This document shows, piece after piece, positions 19,681 through 27,993 of a DNA stretch of 64,000 bases (positions are counted from its first letter, which is position 1; every line of letters starts with the position of its first letter). The stretch lies in contig NZ_JOOA01000001.1 of the NCBI RefSeq assembly GCF_000712055.1, forward strand, positions 682,001 through 746,000. The letters run 5' to 3'. A program made the translations under genes and the position numbers. Under the pieces are notes generated by a model. That model searched no databases and was not told where the DNA came from. It saw only the letters and a list, made by a program, of their open reading frames with translations. Origin of the DNA: Ruminococcus sp. HUN007. GTDB taxonomy: Bacteria; Bacillota; Clostridia; Oscillospirales; Ruminococcaceae.

Positions 19681-19736
19681 TTCGAACTGTTTATATGTTA
19701 TATATACAGTATAGAACAGTTATATCTGTTTGTCAA
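19681..19736 (-). promoter_or_regulatory. Promoter and candidate operator of the gntR-ABC operon
   Basis: On the minus strand TTGACA (19736-19731) and TATACT (19713-19708) are 17 bases apart. Inverted repeats AACTGTT and AACAGTT (about 19685 and 19714) flank the -10 box, and a TATATAAC/GTTATATA pair overlaps the start region. These are good candidates for the binding site of the YtrA-type regulator encoded downstream. Confidence 0.75.
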
Positions 19737-19806
19737 GGGGGGATTTTAAATTTTTCGTTTAAAACATTTCCGGTTTTCTAAAATATTGCTCACAAGGCAA
19801 AAAGAA

Positions 19807-19839
19807 CCGGCGTTAACAGTATAAAACCATTAACGCCGG
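19807..19839. repeat. Small hairpin repeat, copy 1 (CCGGCGTTAA)
   Basis: CCGGCGTTAA and TTAACGCCGG form a stem around CAGTATAAAACCA. A near-identical copy lies at 21945-21976. Both are preceded by AAGAA and may act as terminators for minus-strand genes or as borders of the segment between them. Confidence 0.7.
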
Positions 19840-19941
19840 CTGTTAATATTCTTGTTCCAGTTTCAAAACCTCTGACTTGACACACTCTCATAAGAAAACT
19901 CACTATCCTGCTATACAGAAGAAGCTGATAATCGTTTATTA

Positions 19942-20280
19942 CTAAAAATCGAAAGAAATCTGTGTACCTCTTTTAATTGCCTCTTGTATCAGAGAGTGTA
20001 GTTTCTCTATCTCTTTATTGTTAGTTTTGCTTTTCAGATTAATCACTGTTGTTTCTGCTAAATTTAATTTATCTGATCCTATTGTTTCAGATTCAAAGTC
20101 ATCAATTAGCAATTCACAGTAATTATTGAGCAGATCAAATACGCCACTCTCAAACAAGGATTTGAACTCGCTTTCAGAAAGCTTCCATTCAATCATGTCT
20201 TCCTTTGTTTCTTCTCCATAATAATATTTTTCCATTGAGTTTATGTTTTTAGATACTGATATAATTCTTTGGCTATCCAT
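19942..20280 (-). CDS. Hypothetical protein
   Basis: A 112-residue acidic protein starting MDSQRIISVSKNINSMEKYY with GAGGAAG just upstream; an earlier in-frame start lacks a site. It has no recognisable domain. The middle (LSESEFKSLFESGVFDLLNNYCELLIDDFE) and the end (NKEIEKLHSLIQEAIKRGTQISFDF) look helical and soluble. It could be an immunity or antitoxin-like partner of a neighbour, but nothing proves this. No signal peptide. Confidence 0.7.
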   Translation of the reverse strand: MDSQRIISVSKNINSMEKYYYGEETKEDMIEWKLSESEFKSLFESGVFDLLNNYCELLIDDFESETIGSDKLNLAETTVINLKSKTNNKEIEKLHSLIQEAIKRGTQISFDF

Positions 20281-20400
20281 TTTAACTTCCTCGTTTTCCT
20301 GACACATCTGCCGCACTCAATACTATATTGACAGAAATCAATATATTTCTCTGGATTATCTTTAATAAGCTAATTCCCCTTAAAAATCCAGCAAGACAAA

Positions 20401-20430
20401 GGTACCAGGCATTCTTCGAATGCCCGGTAC
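20401..20430. repeat. Hairpin repeat flanking the PD-(D/E)XK-like gene, copy 1
   Basis: GGTACCAGGCATTC is followed by an inverted GAATGCCCGGTAC. The matching copy on the other side of the gene is at 21844-21872 (GTACCAGGCATTC/GAATGCCTGGTAC). Confidence 0.75.
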
Positions 20431-20461
20431 TATTGTAAGCTGCTGCAGGCAGCAGCAAGAG

Positions 20462-20502
20462 AAAAAATCAACGGGACAGATAAATCATCATTTGTCCCGT
20501 TG
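20462..20502 (-). terminator. Terminator of the PD-(D/E)XK-like gene
   Basis: On the minus strand CAACGGGACA and TGTCCCGTTG pair, followed by ATTTTTT. A second small GCTGCTG/CAGCAGC hairpin is adjacent. Confidence 0.85.
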
Positions 20503-20514
20503 GTTATTTTAACA

Positions 20515-20550
20515 TTATATAAGCACGCCGTTGCAGTGATCTGTTTCGTA
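20515..20550 (-). pseudogene. Remnant of a deformylase gene end
   Basis: The minus strand reads YETDHCNGVLI then TAA, almost the same as the end of the intact deformylase at 13876 (HEIDHCNGVLI, stop). Only about a dozen codons remain. It suggests that a second deformylase gene was largely replaced by the PD-(D/E)XK-like segment. Confidence 0.6.
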
Positions 20551-20568
20551 TAAATACAGTAATAAAAA

Positions 20569-21438
20569 TTATAAAGCTATCGAATTTAATCCTATTTTTT
20601 TGGCAATCGCAATTATTTTGTCAGAAGAAGCACCGGTCCATTTTGCTATAGCAGATACTTTAACATTATCTTTAAGCATATTTTCAATCGTTTTTTCTTC
20701 TTTCTTGTCAGCTATTTCCTGAATCTCTTCCTTAAAAACAAATTCTACTGCTTCGCTCATTTTACCTTCCTCCTTCATTTTTTTAAATACTGTTCTGTTG
20801 CTTTCAAAAGCAGTTCTGAGCACATCTGCTAAATGCTGTTTGAGTACATTGCTGTCTGCATGAGCATACTCTGTCTGAATTTTTTCAATCTGTTTTTCAG
20901 TAGCTCCTGGAACCAGTACCTTCAGGATATCCCAATCTTCTCCCAAAACTACTGCATCAACTATCTGAAAAGGGAAAATAACAGGACCGCCTGAAACTTC
21001 ATAAATTCCTTCGCTTCTTTGATTTACAGTACATCCGTTAGCTTCAAGTGCTTTCAAAACATCTCTTGGAAATCTATACTGTAAAACAGTTATAGTTACT
21101 GCTCCAAATGGAATCTCATTTACTTTTCTGTCAATGGTCATATAAAAAAGAGCGTATCCTTCAATTTTATAAATGTCATTGATATTAATTCCATCACCAT
21201 ATCCTTTAAACTCAAACACATTGTGTTCATGAAAGAAGCAACCAATTTCATCATTTAAATGATGATTCGTTTCTTTCTTTAATACAACTGCATCCAGTCT
21301 TGGTGGCTGTTCTCCTAAAATTAATTCTTTAATGGTTTCCATAAAAACAAATTGATCGTCATATTTTGTTTTTAGTGCGGCAACTAAACCGGCATGATAA
21401 TCTATTCTGTGTTCTTCTGACAAACTATAAAACACCAC
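20569..21438 (-). CDS. PD-(D/E)XK nuclease-like protein (Rpn-like)
   Basis: A 289-residue protein that resembles the Rpn/PD-(D/E)XK 'putative transposase' group. The predicted active site is D49 in RLDAVVLKK and E76-x-K78 in VFEFKGYG. The C-terminal half is helical, ending in a short helix-turn-helix-like tail (NVKVSAIAKWTGASSDKIIAIAKK) shared in outline by other such genes in this window. Rpn proteins promote recombination in E. coli and some act as toxins; the role here is unknown. Start codon uncertain: GTG at 21438 or TTG at 21423. The gene is bracketed by matching hairpin repeats, has its own promoter and terminator, and looks like a self-contained mobile cassette. Confidence 0.75.
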   Translation of the reverse strand: MVFYSLSEEHRIDYHAGLVAALKTKYDDQFVFMETIKELILGEQPPRLDAVVLKKETNHHLNDEIGCFFHEHNVFEFKGYGDGININDIYKIEGYALFYMTIDRKVNEIPFGAVTITVLQYRFPRDVLKALEANGCTVNQRSEGIYEVSGGPVIFPFQIVDAVVLGEDWDILKVLVPGATEKQIEKIQTEYAHADSNVLKQHLADVLRTAFESNRTVFKKMKEEGKMSEAVEFVFKEEIQEIADKKEEKTIENMLKDNVKVSAIAKWTGASSDKIIAIAKKIGLNSIAL

Positions 21439-21486
21439 CTTTTTCGTTTAGAAGTTCTTAAATCAAAATACTTTTCTATCAACTAT

Positions 21487-21515
21487 ACAATACCACAAAA
21501 TCCCGATTTTGTCAA
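21487..21515 (-). promoter_or_regulatory. Promoter of the PD-(D/E)XK-like gene
   Basis: On the minus strand TTGACA (21515-21510) and TATTGT (21492-21487) with a 17-base spacer. Confidence 0.7.
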
Positions 21516-21843
21516 GCTGCACATAAGTGAATGCTTGTTTACGATTTTAAAGATTTCTGCATCTGCAGAAATCTCTGTAGATGCAGAATTATCACTCGTT
21601 TTGCAGTTTCCAAATACATATTTGCTTTGTTATATTTATTTATCTATCTTATCTTTTTGTCTGTCATAGATACGTCCACCTTTCTTTTGTACTTTGATGC
21701 ATCTAATCTCTTTGTATCTCACCTCGATACATATGTCAAGGTGCGATATATCAGTTTGGAAGAATACACAAAAGCCTGATCGGTATTTATGCATTTCTTA
21801 CATTAAGACTCTTGCTTAGATTGATTAGCACCAAATTATAATA

Positions 21844-21872
21844 GTACCAGGCATTCAAAGAATGCCTGGTAC
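21844..21872. repeat. Hairpin repeat flanking the PD-(D/E)XK-like gene, copy 2
   Basis: GTACCAGGCATTC/GAATGCCTGGTAC stem followed by CTTTTT on the plus strand. It is the partner of the repeat at 20401. Nothing coding is seen in 21516-21843. Confidence 0.75.
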
Positions 21873-21944
21873 CTTTTTATTCGTCCTGCAACAAAAGGCT
21901 TTCTTACCGAAAAAAAGAGAATATCCAGCCATAAACCTTAAGAA

Positions 21945-21976
21945 CCGGCGTTAACAGTATAAAACCTTTACGCCGG
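21945..21976. repeat. Small hairpin repeat, copy 2 (CCGGCGTTAA)
   Basis: Copy of the hairpin at 19807, differing in the loop and one arm base. It lies after the P-loop gene end and may serve as its terminator. Confidence 0.7.
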
Positions 21977-22024
21977 CTCTTCTATCTATGAACTGAAATT
22001 TATCTGTTCAATACATTCGATTAT

Positions 22025-22477
22025 TTATTTTTCATAAATCCGATAAAACTGATGATAAACCGGTGTCAGGCCGCCGTATTTTCCGGTGCTTCGTATTCCG
22101 TATATCTCATCAGCACTGAACGGCAGTGTTTCAAGATTTTCTCTGGTAACAATGATATAATAATTATTACTGAACTTTACAGCCTCAGCAAATTCTTTGC
22201 TTTTAACGAATTTATTTCCTTCATCTATGAACACAAGTGCATTATCACAGCCGGCAAGCTGTTCTTTCCACAGATTACCCGACAGTACACGGCAGCTTAC
22301 ATCACAGTACAGTTCAACACCGCTGTCTTCGCCCTGCTCGTTGTATTCCCGTATCATTTCAACAAGAGTGGTTTTTCCTGTTGCGCTGTCGCCCTTAAGT
22401 ACTGTAATATTCCTTTTTATTTCAAATTCATAACGCAAAGATCCGTTCTGGAGCTTAACATGATATTTTCCTTTCAT
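22025..22477 (-). CDS. Small P-loop ATPase
   Basis: A 150-residue protein with an early Walker A motif GDSATGKTTL (about residues 29-38) and a Walker B-like ALVFIDEGNKFV. It has no recognised further domain. Its ATG overlaps the stop codon of the DUF4869 gene (TGATG), so the two are made together. ATPases of this size beside DUF4869 proteins are seen in other clostridia, but the function of the pair is unknown. It could be a regulatory or mobile-element accessory module. Confidence 0.78.
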   Translation of the reverse strand: MKGKYHVKLQNGSLRYEFEIKRNITVLKGDSATGKTTLVEMIREYNEQGEDSGVELYCDVSCRVLSGNLWKEQLAGCDNALVFIDEGNKFVKSKEFAEAVKFSNNYYIIVTRENLETLPFSADEIYGIRSTGKYGGLTPVYHQFYRIYEK

Positions 22478-22915
22478 CAGACAAACCTTCCTGCTTTAAC
22501 GGCCAGATCGTACATATTATGAACCGTTTCACCTGTATTCATTATTTCAACATCAAACTGTCCGTCGCCAAAATCCATCAGATGTCTGAGATTAATGACA
22601 ACATCTTTTTTCCCTGCCCATTTCCAGAAGCCATCGGGCACAGTTATCACCGCAGTTTGATGCATTAAAAACTTTATCATTTATCTGATCAATAAGAATA
22701 AGTGTCTTTACTCCTCCTGAAAGGGAAACAGGCGCTATTATCCCCATTACCGGACTTGAAACCGCACCGTTTCCAAGAACTTCAGACTTATCAACATCTT
22801 TTATCATCTTCACTGTACGATCATCTTCCATCCAGCGAGGATTAAAGCGATTTTTAAAGTAAAGAGAAGTATTATACACGGCATTTTCCATTTCGCCGAA
22901 AAATATTTTTAACAT
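22477..22915 (-). CDS. DUF4869 protein, frameshifted
   Basis: Two overlapping frames join into one protein. The first gives MLKIFFGEMENAVYNTSLYF through IDQINDKVFNASNCGDNCARWLLEMGREK; the second continues DVVINLRHLMDFGDGQFDVEIMN to the end. Removing one base from the six-T run (plus strand 22606-22611) restores a 145-residue DUF4869 protein with a normal C-terminus. DUF4869 has no known function. GAGGAAAAGG precedes the ATG. It is divergent from the HTH gene, with back-to-back promoters. Confidence 0.8.
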
Positions 22916-22956
22916 TTCCTTTTCCTCACATCAATTCGAAATGACTATTTAATAAT

Positions 22957-22985
22957 ATTATACTATTTTTCAGTTTATAAGTCTA
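22957..22985 (-). promoter_or_regulatory. Promoter of the DUF4869/P-loop pair
   Basis: On the minus strand TAGACT and TATAAT with a 17-base spacer, about 40 bases before the ATG. Confidence 0.6.
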
Positions 22986-23040
22986 TATTCGAAAAATGTT
23001 TTTCGGGTACATTTTCGGGATATATATGTCCCAGTTTTTA

Positions 23041-23069
23041 TTGACTTTTAATTTTCCCTATGATATCAT
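23041..23069 (+). promoter_or_regulatory. Promoter of the HTH/sirtuin operon
   Basis: TTGACT (23041) and TATCAT (23064) with a 17-base spacer, 42 bases before the TTG start. Confidence 0.65.
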
Positions 23070-23110
23070 AATATCAGCATACGAACTGCGATCCGAAAGG
23101 AGTGAATATA

Positions 23111-24679
23111 TTGAACAGAAACACCGGTACTATCATACTTAACCGTGAAAAGTTTATCGACGAAAACACGCCGGTCACAAAGAATTCGCTTTCATGCTTC
23201 TTCAGTCTTAAGCTTAAGGAATTATCGAATAGGCTGGGTAAAAAGATCACCAAAAAAGATATCGCCGACATGGTCGGAATTAGCCATGAACTGTTCCGCA
23301 AAATGATAAACCGTGAAAAGGCCACAAAGAAACGCGACTGCATTATAGCTGTATGCGCCGCACTCAGACTCGATACATTCGATACCGATCTCGCGCTGAA
23401 GCACAACGACTGGATGGAACCGCTCGACGACTACAACGTCCGTGATGAACTCATCATGAACATTCTCGATAATCTTAGCGAAAATCCTAAAACGGCTGAT
23501 GACAACATGAAGATCATTCCGGAAATAAACGCAGCGCTGGTCGCAAACGGTTTCCCGGAACTTGATATCATAACCCACCGGAACACTGACAGGGAGAAGA
23601 ATTATCCGTTCAGTCCGGTAAGAAAGCATTTCCAGTGTATCATCGGCGGCGTCACACGTTACACTGATCCTTACTTTTTCATGGATCTTCTTTACGACGT
23701 GGATAATTTCCACACCATGAGAACAAGCATGGAACTTGAAGGCGAAGGACGTCGTACCGAGCTTACAGTAAGCTTCCGCGAGCCTCATGATTCATTCGGT
23801 GAAAACTGCTTTGTAAGCTGTCTCAGAAAAAAGGTCGCTCCTCCCGAAAAGATATATTCGGTATACACTTATCCTGACGATGAACACGATGCCGAAACAC
23901 GGGAGTACACCGATATTTCCGAAACCGGTATATTCAGAAAAAGCTTTGCCGAACTCGAAAAAACCGAAGCAGCAGAAAGAAGGAAATTCTACAGTACGAT
24001 AAACGACAGCCGCAACTATGAAAAACGTATGGCGGCAAAAGTTATCGGAAACAGGCTGCACATCTTCTACGAGGAATACAACTACTATCTGCCGGAACTC
24101 GGTGAGTACTGCCTCATGGATCTGTGCGGCGGCGAATTCACTCTTTCTGTTTCAAACGAAAGCCGTTTCATGTTCATGTATCTTCCGGAGGAAAAGTACA
24201 GAAAAATATACGGCGAACCGAACTTTACGGTTACCGAGGAATACACATCTGTCGGGGACATTGAAGATTCAGCCTACGTAGTTACCGAAGTCGGACCGTA
24301 CGAATCATACCGCGAGGCCGAGATACTTGAGTTAAGAAAAATGACCTACAGAAAAATGAAATCCGGCATAAAATCTCTTGTAAAAAAGATGAAATCCGGT
24401 ACCGCACACATCTGCAGTCCTGATGTTCTGTCAGAACTGGATGAGAATTTTATCTTTGACTATCTCGGACTGAACGCATCAGAGACCGCACGCATATGCG
24501 CCGCTGAAAACGCCGGAAAAAAAGCAGATATAACACTTTCAAACGGAATGAAAGCTGAACTTGATGTATCTGATCTTCTTAAGGGATTTGAACTCGGCCT
24601 TAAGAGCATCGACGGGATCGGTCATTTTCTTCTGAAAAACGGAACACTCGATATTAAAGAAATACTGGAAAAGGAGTAA
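23111..24679 (+). CDS. HTH-domain protein of unknown function
   Basis: About 522 residues. Starts at TTG 23111, placed 9 bases after GAAAGGAG; a GTG at 23102 overlaps that site. Residues about 25-85 form a Cro/C1-type helix-turn-helix (KKDIADMVGISHELFRKMINREKATKKRD). The remaining 430 residues match nothing I recognise. They include an aromatic- and acid-rich middle (DPYFFMDLLYDVDNFH, FYEEYNYYLPELGEY) and a C-terminal region of helices (LKGFELGLKSIDGIGHFLLKNG). No membrane segment. The sirtuin gene starts 5 bases after its stop codon, so they form an operon. It may be a ligand-sensing regulator or effector linked to NAD chemistry. Confidence 0.8.
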   Translation: MNRNTGTIILNREKFIDENTPVTKNSLSCFFSLKLKELSNRLGKKITKKDIADMVGISHELFRKMINREKATKKRDCIIAVCAALRLDTFDTDLALKHNDWMEPLDDYNVRDELIMNILDNLSENPKTADDNMKIIPEINAALVANGFPELDIITHRNTDREKNYPFSPVRKHFQCIIGGVTRYTDPYFFMDLLYDVDNFHTMRTSMELEGEGRRTELTVSFREPHDSFGENCFVSCLRKKVAPPEKIYSVYTYPDDEHDAETREYTDISETGIFRKSFAELEKTEAAERRKFYSTINDSRNYEKRMAAKVIGNRLHIFYEEYNYYLPELGEYCLMDLCGGEFTLSVSNESRFMFMYLPEEKYRKIYGEPNFTVTEEYTSVGDIEDSAYVVTEVGPYESYREAEILELRKMTYRKMKSGIKSLVKKMKSGTAHICSPDVLSELDENFIFDYLGLNASETARICAAENAGKKADITLSNGMKAELDVSDLLKGFELGLKSIDGIGHFLLKNGTLDIKEILEKE

Positions 24680-24684
24680 TCATT

Positions 24685-25408
24685 ATGCAGTCAAATGTTG
24701 AAGCTCTTCGTGAAGCAGTTCTAAGTTCAGAAAACATTGTATTTTTCGGAGGCGCCGGTGTATCGACCGAAAGCGGGATTCCTGACTACCGCGGTCCGAA
24801 AGGGCTCTACACCCAGAAAAACGGAAGATGCGCTCCCCCTCCGAGTCTGAACATGAGACTGTTCAAGGATAATCCTGATGATTTTTATGACTATTACCGG
24901 AAAAACATGCTGAGCTGGAATGCCGAACCCAATGCTGCTCACTTAAAGCTTGCCGAACTTGAAAAAACAGGGTAAACTGAAAGCCGTTATCACCCAGAAT
25001 ATCGACGGTTTACACCAGGCTGCCGGAAGCAGAAACGTCATTGAACTCCACGGAAGCATGAAAAGCAATCAATGTATCCGCTGCCGCAAATCATACGACA
25101 TATCTGAGATACGTGCGACAACCGGAGTACCTCACTGCAAAATCTGCGGTGGGCTTATCAAGCCGGACGTGATCTTCTTCGGTGAAAAGCTGGACAAATC
25201 GGTTATAAACAAGGCAAAGAAATACATACGCGCAGCCGACATGCTCATCGTAGGCGGCACTTCCCTCGTAGTGAATCCGGCTGTCAGCCTTATCTACGAA
25301 TTCAAAGGCAGAACTCTCGCTATAATAAATCTTGCCCAGACCGGTCTTGACGGAAGAGCGGATATCGTGATACACGACAAGATCGGTAAGGTTTTATCCT
25401 CGATTTGA
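24685..25408 (+). CDS. Sir2-family NAD-dependent protein deacylase, frameshifted
   Basis: Sirtuins remove acyl groups from lysine using NAD. The first frame has the NAD-binding FFGGAGVSTESGIPDYRGPKGLY; the second has TQNIDGLHQAAG with the catalytic region (histidine in LHGS), zinc cysteines CIRCRK and CKICGG, GTSLVVNPA, and INLAQTGLDGRAD. The break is a six-A run at 24962-24967. With one A fewer, LAELEKQGKLKAVITQNIDG reads through and gives about 240 residues, normal for bacterial CobB-type enzymes. The stop TGA lies at the edge of repeat copy G. Operon partner is the HTH protein upstream. Confidence 0.9.
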
Positions 25409-25508
25409 TCTTTAAATCGTCAATACAGCTTCGCCGTATTTCCAGATGGGAAGACTGCGGGGCTGTGCCCAGTGTCCCAGGCTGATTTATGAATAAATCA
25501 GCATTTCC
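25402..25508. repeat. Palindromic element, copy G (diverged)
   Basis: Reverse orientation, partly decayed: ACAGCTTCGCCGTATTTCC, TGCGGGGCTGTGCCC and GCTGATTTATGAATAAATCAGC parts are recognisable. The sirtuin stop codon falls in its first TGAT. A separate hairpin (AACCCGCTG...CAGCGGGTT, 25521-25549) just after it probably terminates the facing genes. Confidence 0.7.
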
Positions 25509-25559
25509 ATAAAAACACAGAACCCGCTGCAGCAAGTGCACAGCGGGTTTTGCATTATA

Positions 25560-27770
25560 TCAGGACATGAACTTTTTTCTGTACTGGTTAGGTGTATATC
25601 CCGTCATCTTTTTAAACTGCTGCATGAAATATTTTTCATCATCAAATCCGCATTTTTCCGATACTGCAGATATATTGATGCCGGCAGATACCAGACAGTA
25701 TTTTGCATAGCGGGTTTTAAGCGAAATGATATCCTGATGGAAACTAACACCGAAATTCTTTTTGTAAACCGCACGGAAATATCCGGTACTGATGCATAAT
25801 TTTCTGCAGGCATCCTCCGCTGTGATGTTTTTTTCCGGAGCAAGATAGATCTCACTCCTTAATTTCTGAAGTTTCATGTGATCAGATGAAGCGGGTCTCT
25901 TATTTTCCGTTTTAAAACCGGCAGCCTGTTCGGCTTCGCTCAGACATGAATCAAGCGTGTTACCCTCCGTATTTCCGTAATACAGTTTTGTAAAGCAGAT
26001 ACCGTCACCGTATATCCCGTTTTTTCTGAAAAATCCGTAAAGAGATGTATTCAGCTTTTCAAGGACATCCTCCGGAAAGCTTTTGTCACTGGTCATTACT
26101 CCTGAAACGGCAAACAGACTGTCACTTATCCGTCCGCACGTACAGCCGAAAAAGGATGCTGTTCCGGATATGACTTCACTCACTCCGTCTGTGACAAGAT
26201 TTTCAGACTCAAAGTCATTTGTATCTGAAACGGGTACTCCCTGCGAGATCTTAAGTGAAACCGCAATAATAAAAAACGAATCTGCATCTTCGTTTCTTAC
26301 GGCAATATTCATTTCATTTATAAATCCTTCGCGGTTATTCATACCTGTACGCGAATCACGGTATTCACTCAGGTTCTGGCAGCGCATAAGATAATTTATA
26401 TCATTTTTCATGCGCAGAAATTCAAGAGCATTGGCAGCAATGACATTCCACTTACGGAACGATTCACCGAAACATCCGACTTTATCGTAACGGATTATCA
26501 TATATCCGAAATCCTCATCCATGAAATAGACCGGGCAGCAGTAAAATGCATTCGGTTTATCCGGGTCGACTATGATATCAGGAAACATTTCATCGCGCGA
26601 AAAATGAACAGGTTCAGTAACCCGGCCGTATATGTCGACAATACTGTAAAGAACAGTATCGGCTGAGCCGGAATTATTTTTCCCGGAAGATCTGCCGGCA
26701 GAAACGCACCATTCGTCATAAAGACACAGAAAAAGACCTGAAACGTCCGGTATGAAATACGAATGTCTGCGCAGTGCGTCGATAAGATCCTGTATATTAC
26801 GCGACTCCGTCAGAAACTGCTCAAGCATTCCCGTATCGTTGAGTGAAGCATAGTACGACTGTTTCTTCTTTTCATTTATCTCTGCCGCAACATCCCTGTG
26901 ATCCGCTCCGCATGTACAGGTATCTCCGGGGATGAACCTGCTTTGCAGCTGTGAATTCAGCGGTACTTTAACTCCGCATACCTTTTCGTAAAGCAGAGCA
27001 GCCGCCTTTCTGCCAAGATAAGTACGGTCGCGGTTCCAGGTGGAAAGCACGGGATAATGCTCCATTCTGTCTCCGGTGTATTCATATCCGGTCACGGTAA
27101 TATCTCCGGGTATCTTCACCCCGTGGGCAGTCATCACATCACAGAATGCGTATGCCATATAGTCATTCGCACATACAAGAGCTTCCGGCATTTTCCGCCT
27201 TCCTTCAATATAATCAAGAGCAGTCCTCTCACCCGAAGAAGTCCAGAAATCACCGTATATCACACGGCTGCTGTCGAATTCAATACCGTGTTCTTCAAGT
27301 GATCTGCGGAAACCGGTGATCCTGCTCTGTGCGTCTTCCGAATCTTCGGGACCGGTAAGAAAATCGATTTCCTTAAAGCCGTGGACTTCTGTCAGATGAT
27401 CGGTTATACGCTTTATATCTTCCGCACTGTCACTGTTTACAGTATCGTACCCTGTTTCACGTGCTCCCACACTTACACACGGTCTTCCGGAAGAGCTTAT
27501 TTTGTCAAGTACGCTCTTTCTCAGATCACCGTTCATAAAAGCATCATCAGTAAAGATCATGCCGTCCGGTCTTTCCGAAACTATTCTTTCGTAAATGCTG
27601 TTTTCATGAGTAATAAAATCATTGTATTCCGATGCATTGTAGATATTCGAAATAACTGCCACATCAGTATCCATATCAAACGCCTGTGATATGATGCCTT
27701 CAAGCAGACTGCGCTGCTCCGATGCAGATGCACGTGCCGTCACTACAGTAAAGAGTTTTTTTCTGTTCAT
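25560..27770 (-). CDS. LacI-type sensor/AraC-type regulator
   Basis: A 736-residue regulator. Residues about 5-285 resemble a LacI/periplasmic sugar-binding fold (LLEGIISQAFDM, DGMIFTD, GFKEIDFLTG, ALVCANDYMAYAFCDVM, ITVTGYEYTG). The middle (about 300-615) contains a GAF-like stretch and a degenerate GGDEF-like domain (DSRTGMNNREGFINEM) without the GGDEF signature. Residues about 635-736 form the AraC helix-turn-helix pair (ITAEDACRKLCISTGYFRAVYKKNFGVSF and ISAVSEKCGFDDEKYFMQQFKKMTGYTPNQYR). It is divergent from the cellulase gene, 223 bases apart, and probably controls it in response to a sugar. AAAGGTG precedes the ATG. Confidence 0.88.
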   Translation of the reverse strand: MNRKKLFTVVTARASASEQRSLLEGIISQAFDMDTDVAVISNIYNASEYNDFITHENSIYERIVSERPDGMIFTDDAFMNGDLRKSVLDKISSSGRPCVSVGARETGYDTVNSDSAEDIKRITDHLTEVHGFKEIDFLTGPEDSEDAQSRITGFRRSLEEHGIEFDSSRVIYGDFWTSSGERTALDYIEGRRKMPEALVCANDYMAYAFCDVMTAHGVKIPGDITVTGYEYTGDRMEHYPVLSTWNRDRTYLGRKAAALLYEKVCGVKVPLNSQLQSRFIPGDTCTCGADHRDVAAEINEKKKQSYYASLNDTGMLEQFLTESRNIQDLIDALRRHSYFIPDVSGLFLCLYDEWCVSAGRSSGKNNSGSADTVLYSIVDIYGRVTEPVHFSRDEMFPDIIVDPDKPNAFYCCPVYFMDEDFGYMIIRYDKVGCFGESFRKWNVIAANALEFLRMKNDINYLMRCQNLSEYRDSRTGMNNREGFINEMNIAVRNEDADSFFIIAVSLKISQGVPVSDTNDFESENLVTDGVSEVISGTASFFGCTCGRISDSLFAVSGVMTSDKSFPEDVLEKLNTSLYGFFRKNGIYGDGICFTKLYYGNTEGNTLDSCLSEAEQAAGFKTENKRPASSDHMKLQKLRSEIYLAPEKNITAEDACRKLCISTGYFRAVYKKNFGVSFHQDIISLKTRYAKYCLVSAGINISAVSEKCGFDDEKYFMQQFKKMTGYTPNQYRKKFMS

Positions 27771-27897
27771 ATTTCACACCTTTAAGTCATGGTATTATCC
27801 CCTGTTGTCTCTTTCTCTTAGTATATCACGGATACTGAGTATTTTCAATCGTATATGTAAAATATTCATTTTTCACACCTTACATACACAATTATGG

Positions 27898-27926
27898 TTG
27901 TGAATAATCTTCATATATTATATAAT
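27898..27926 (+). promoter_or_regulatory. Promoter of the cellulase gene
   Basis: TTGTGA (27898) and TATAAT (27921) with a 17-base spacer. A dyad (TACACAATTATGGTTGTG, 27885-27902) overlaps the -35 box and could bind the divergent regulator. Confidence 0.6.
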
Positions 27927-27993
27927 CATAACTGCAGGAAACAAACGGTTTCCGTCCGGACATACATTATTATTGTAAGGAGTGTAAAGTTAA

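Noticed and set aside
21531..21779. Open frame of 82 codons on the plus strand
   Set aside because: No ribosome site, low-complexity hydrophobic peptide in an AT-rich gap, and it overlaps small palindromes; not supported as a gene.
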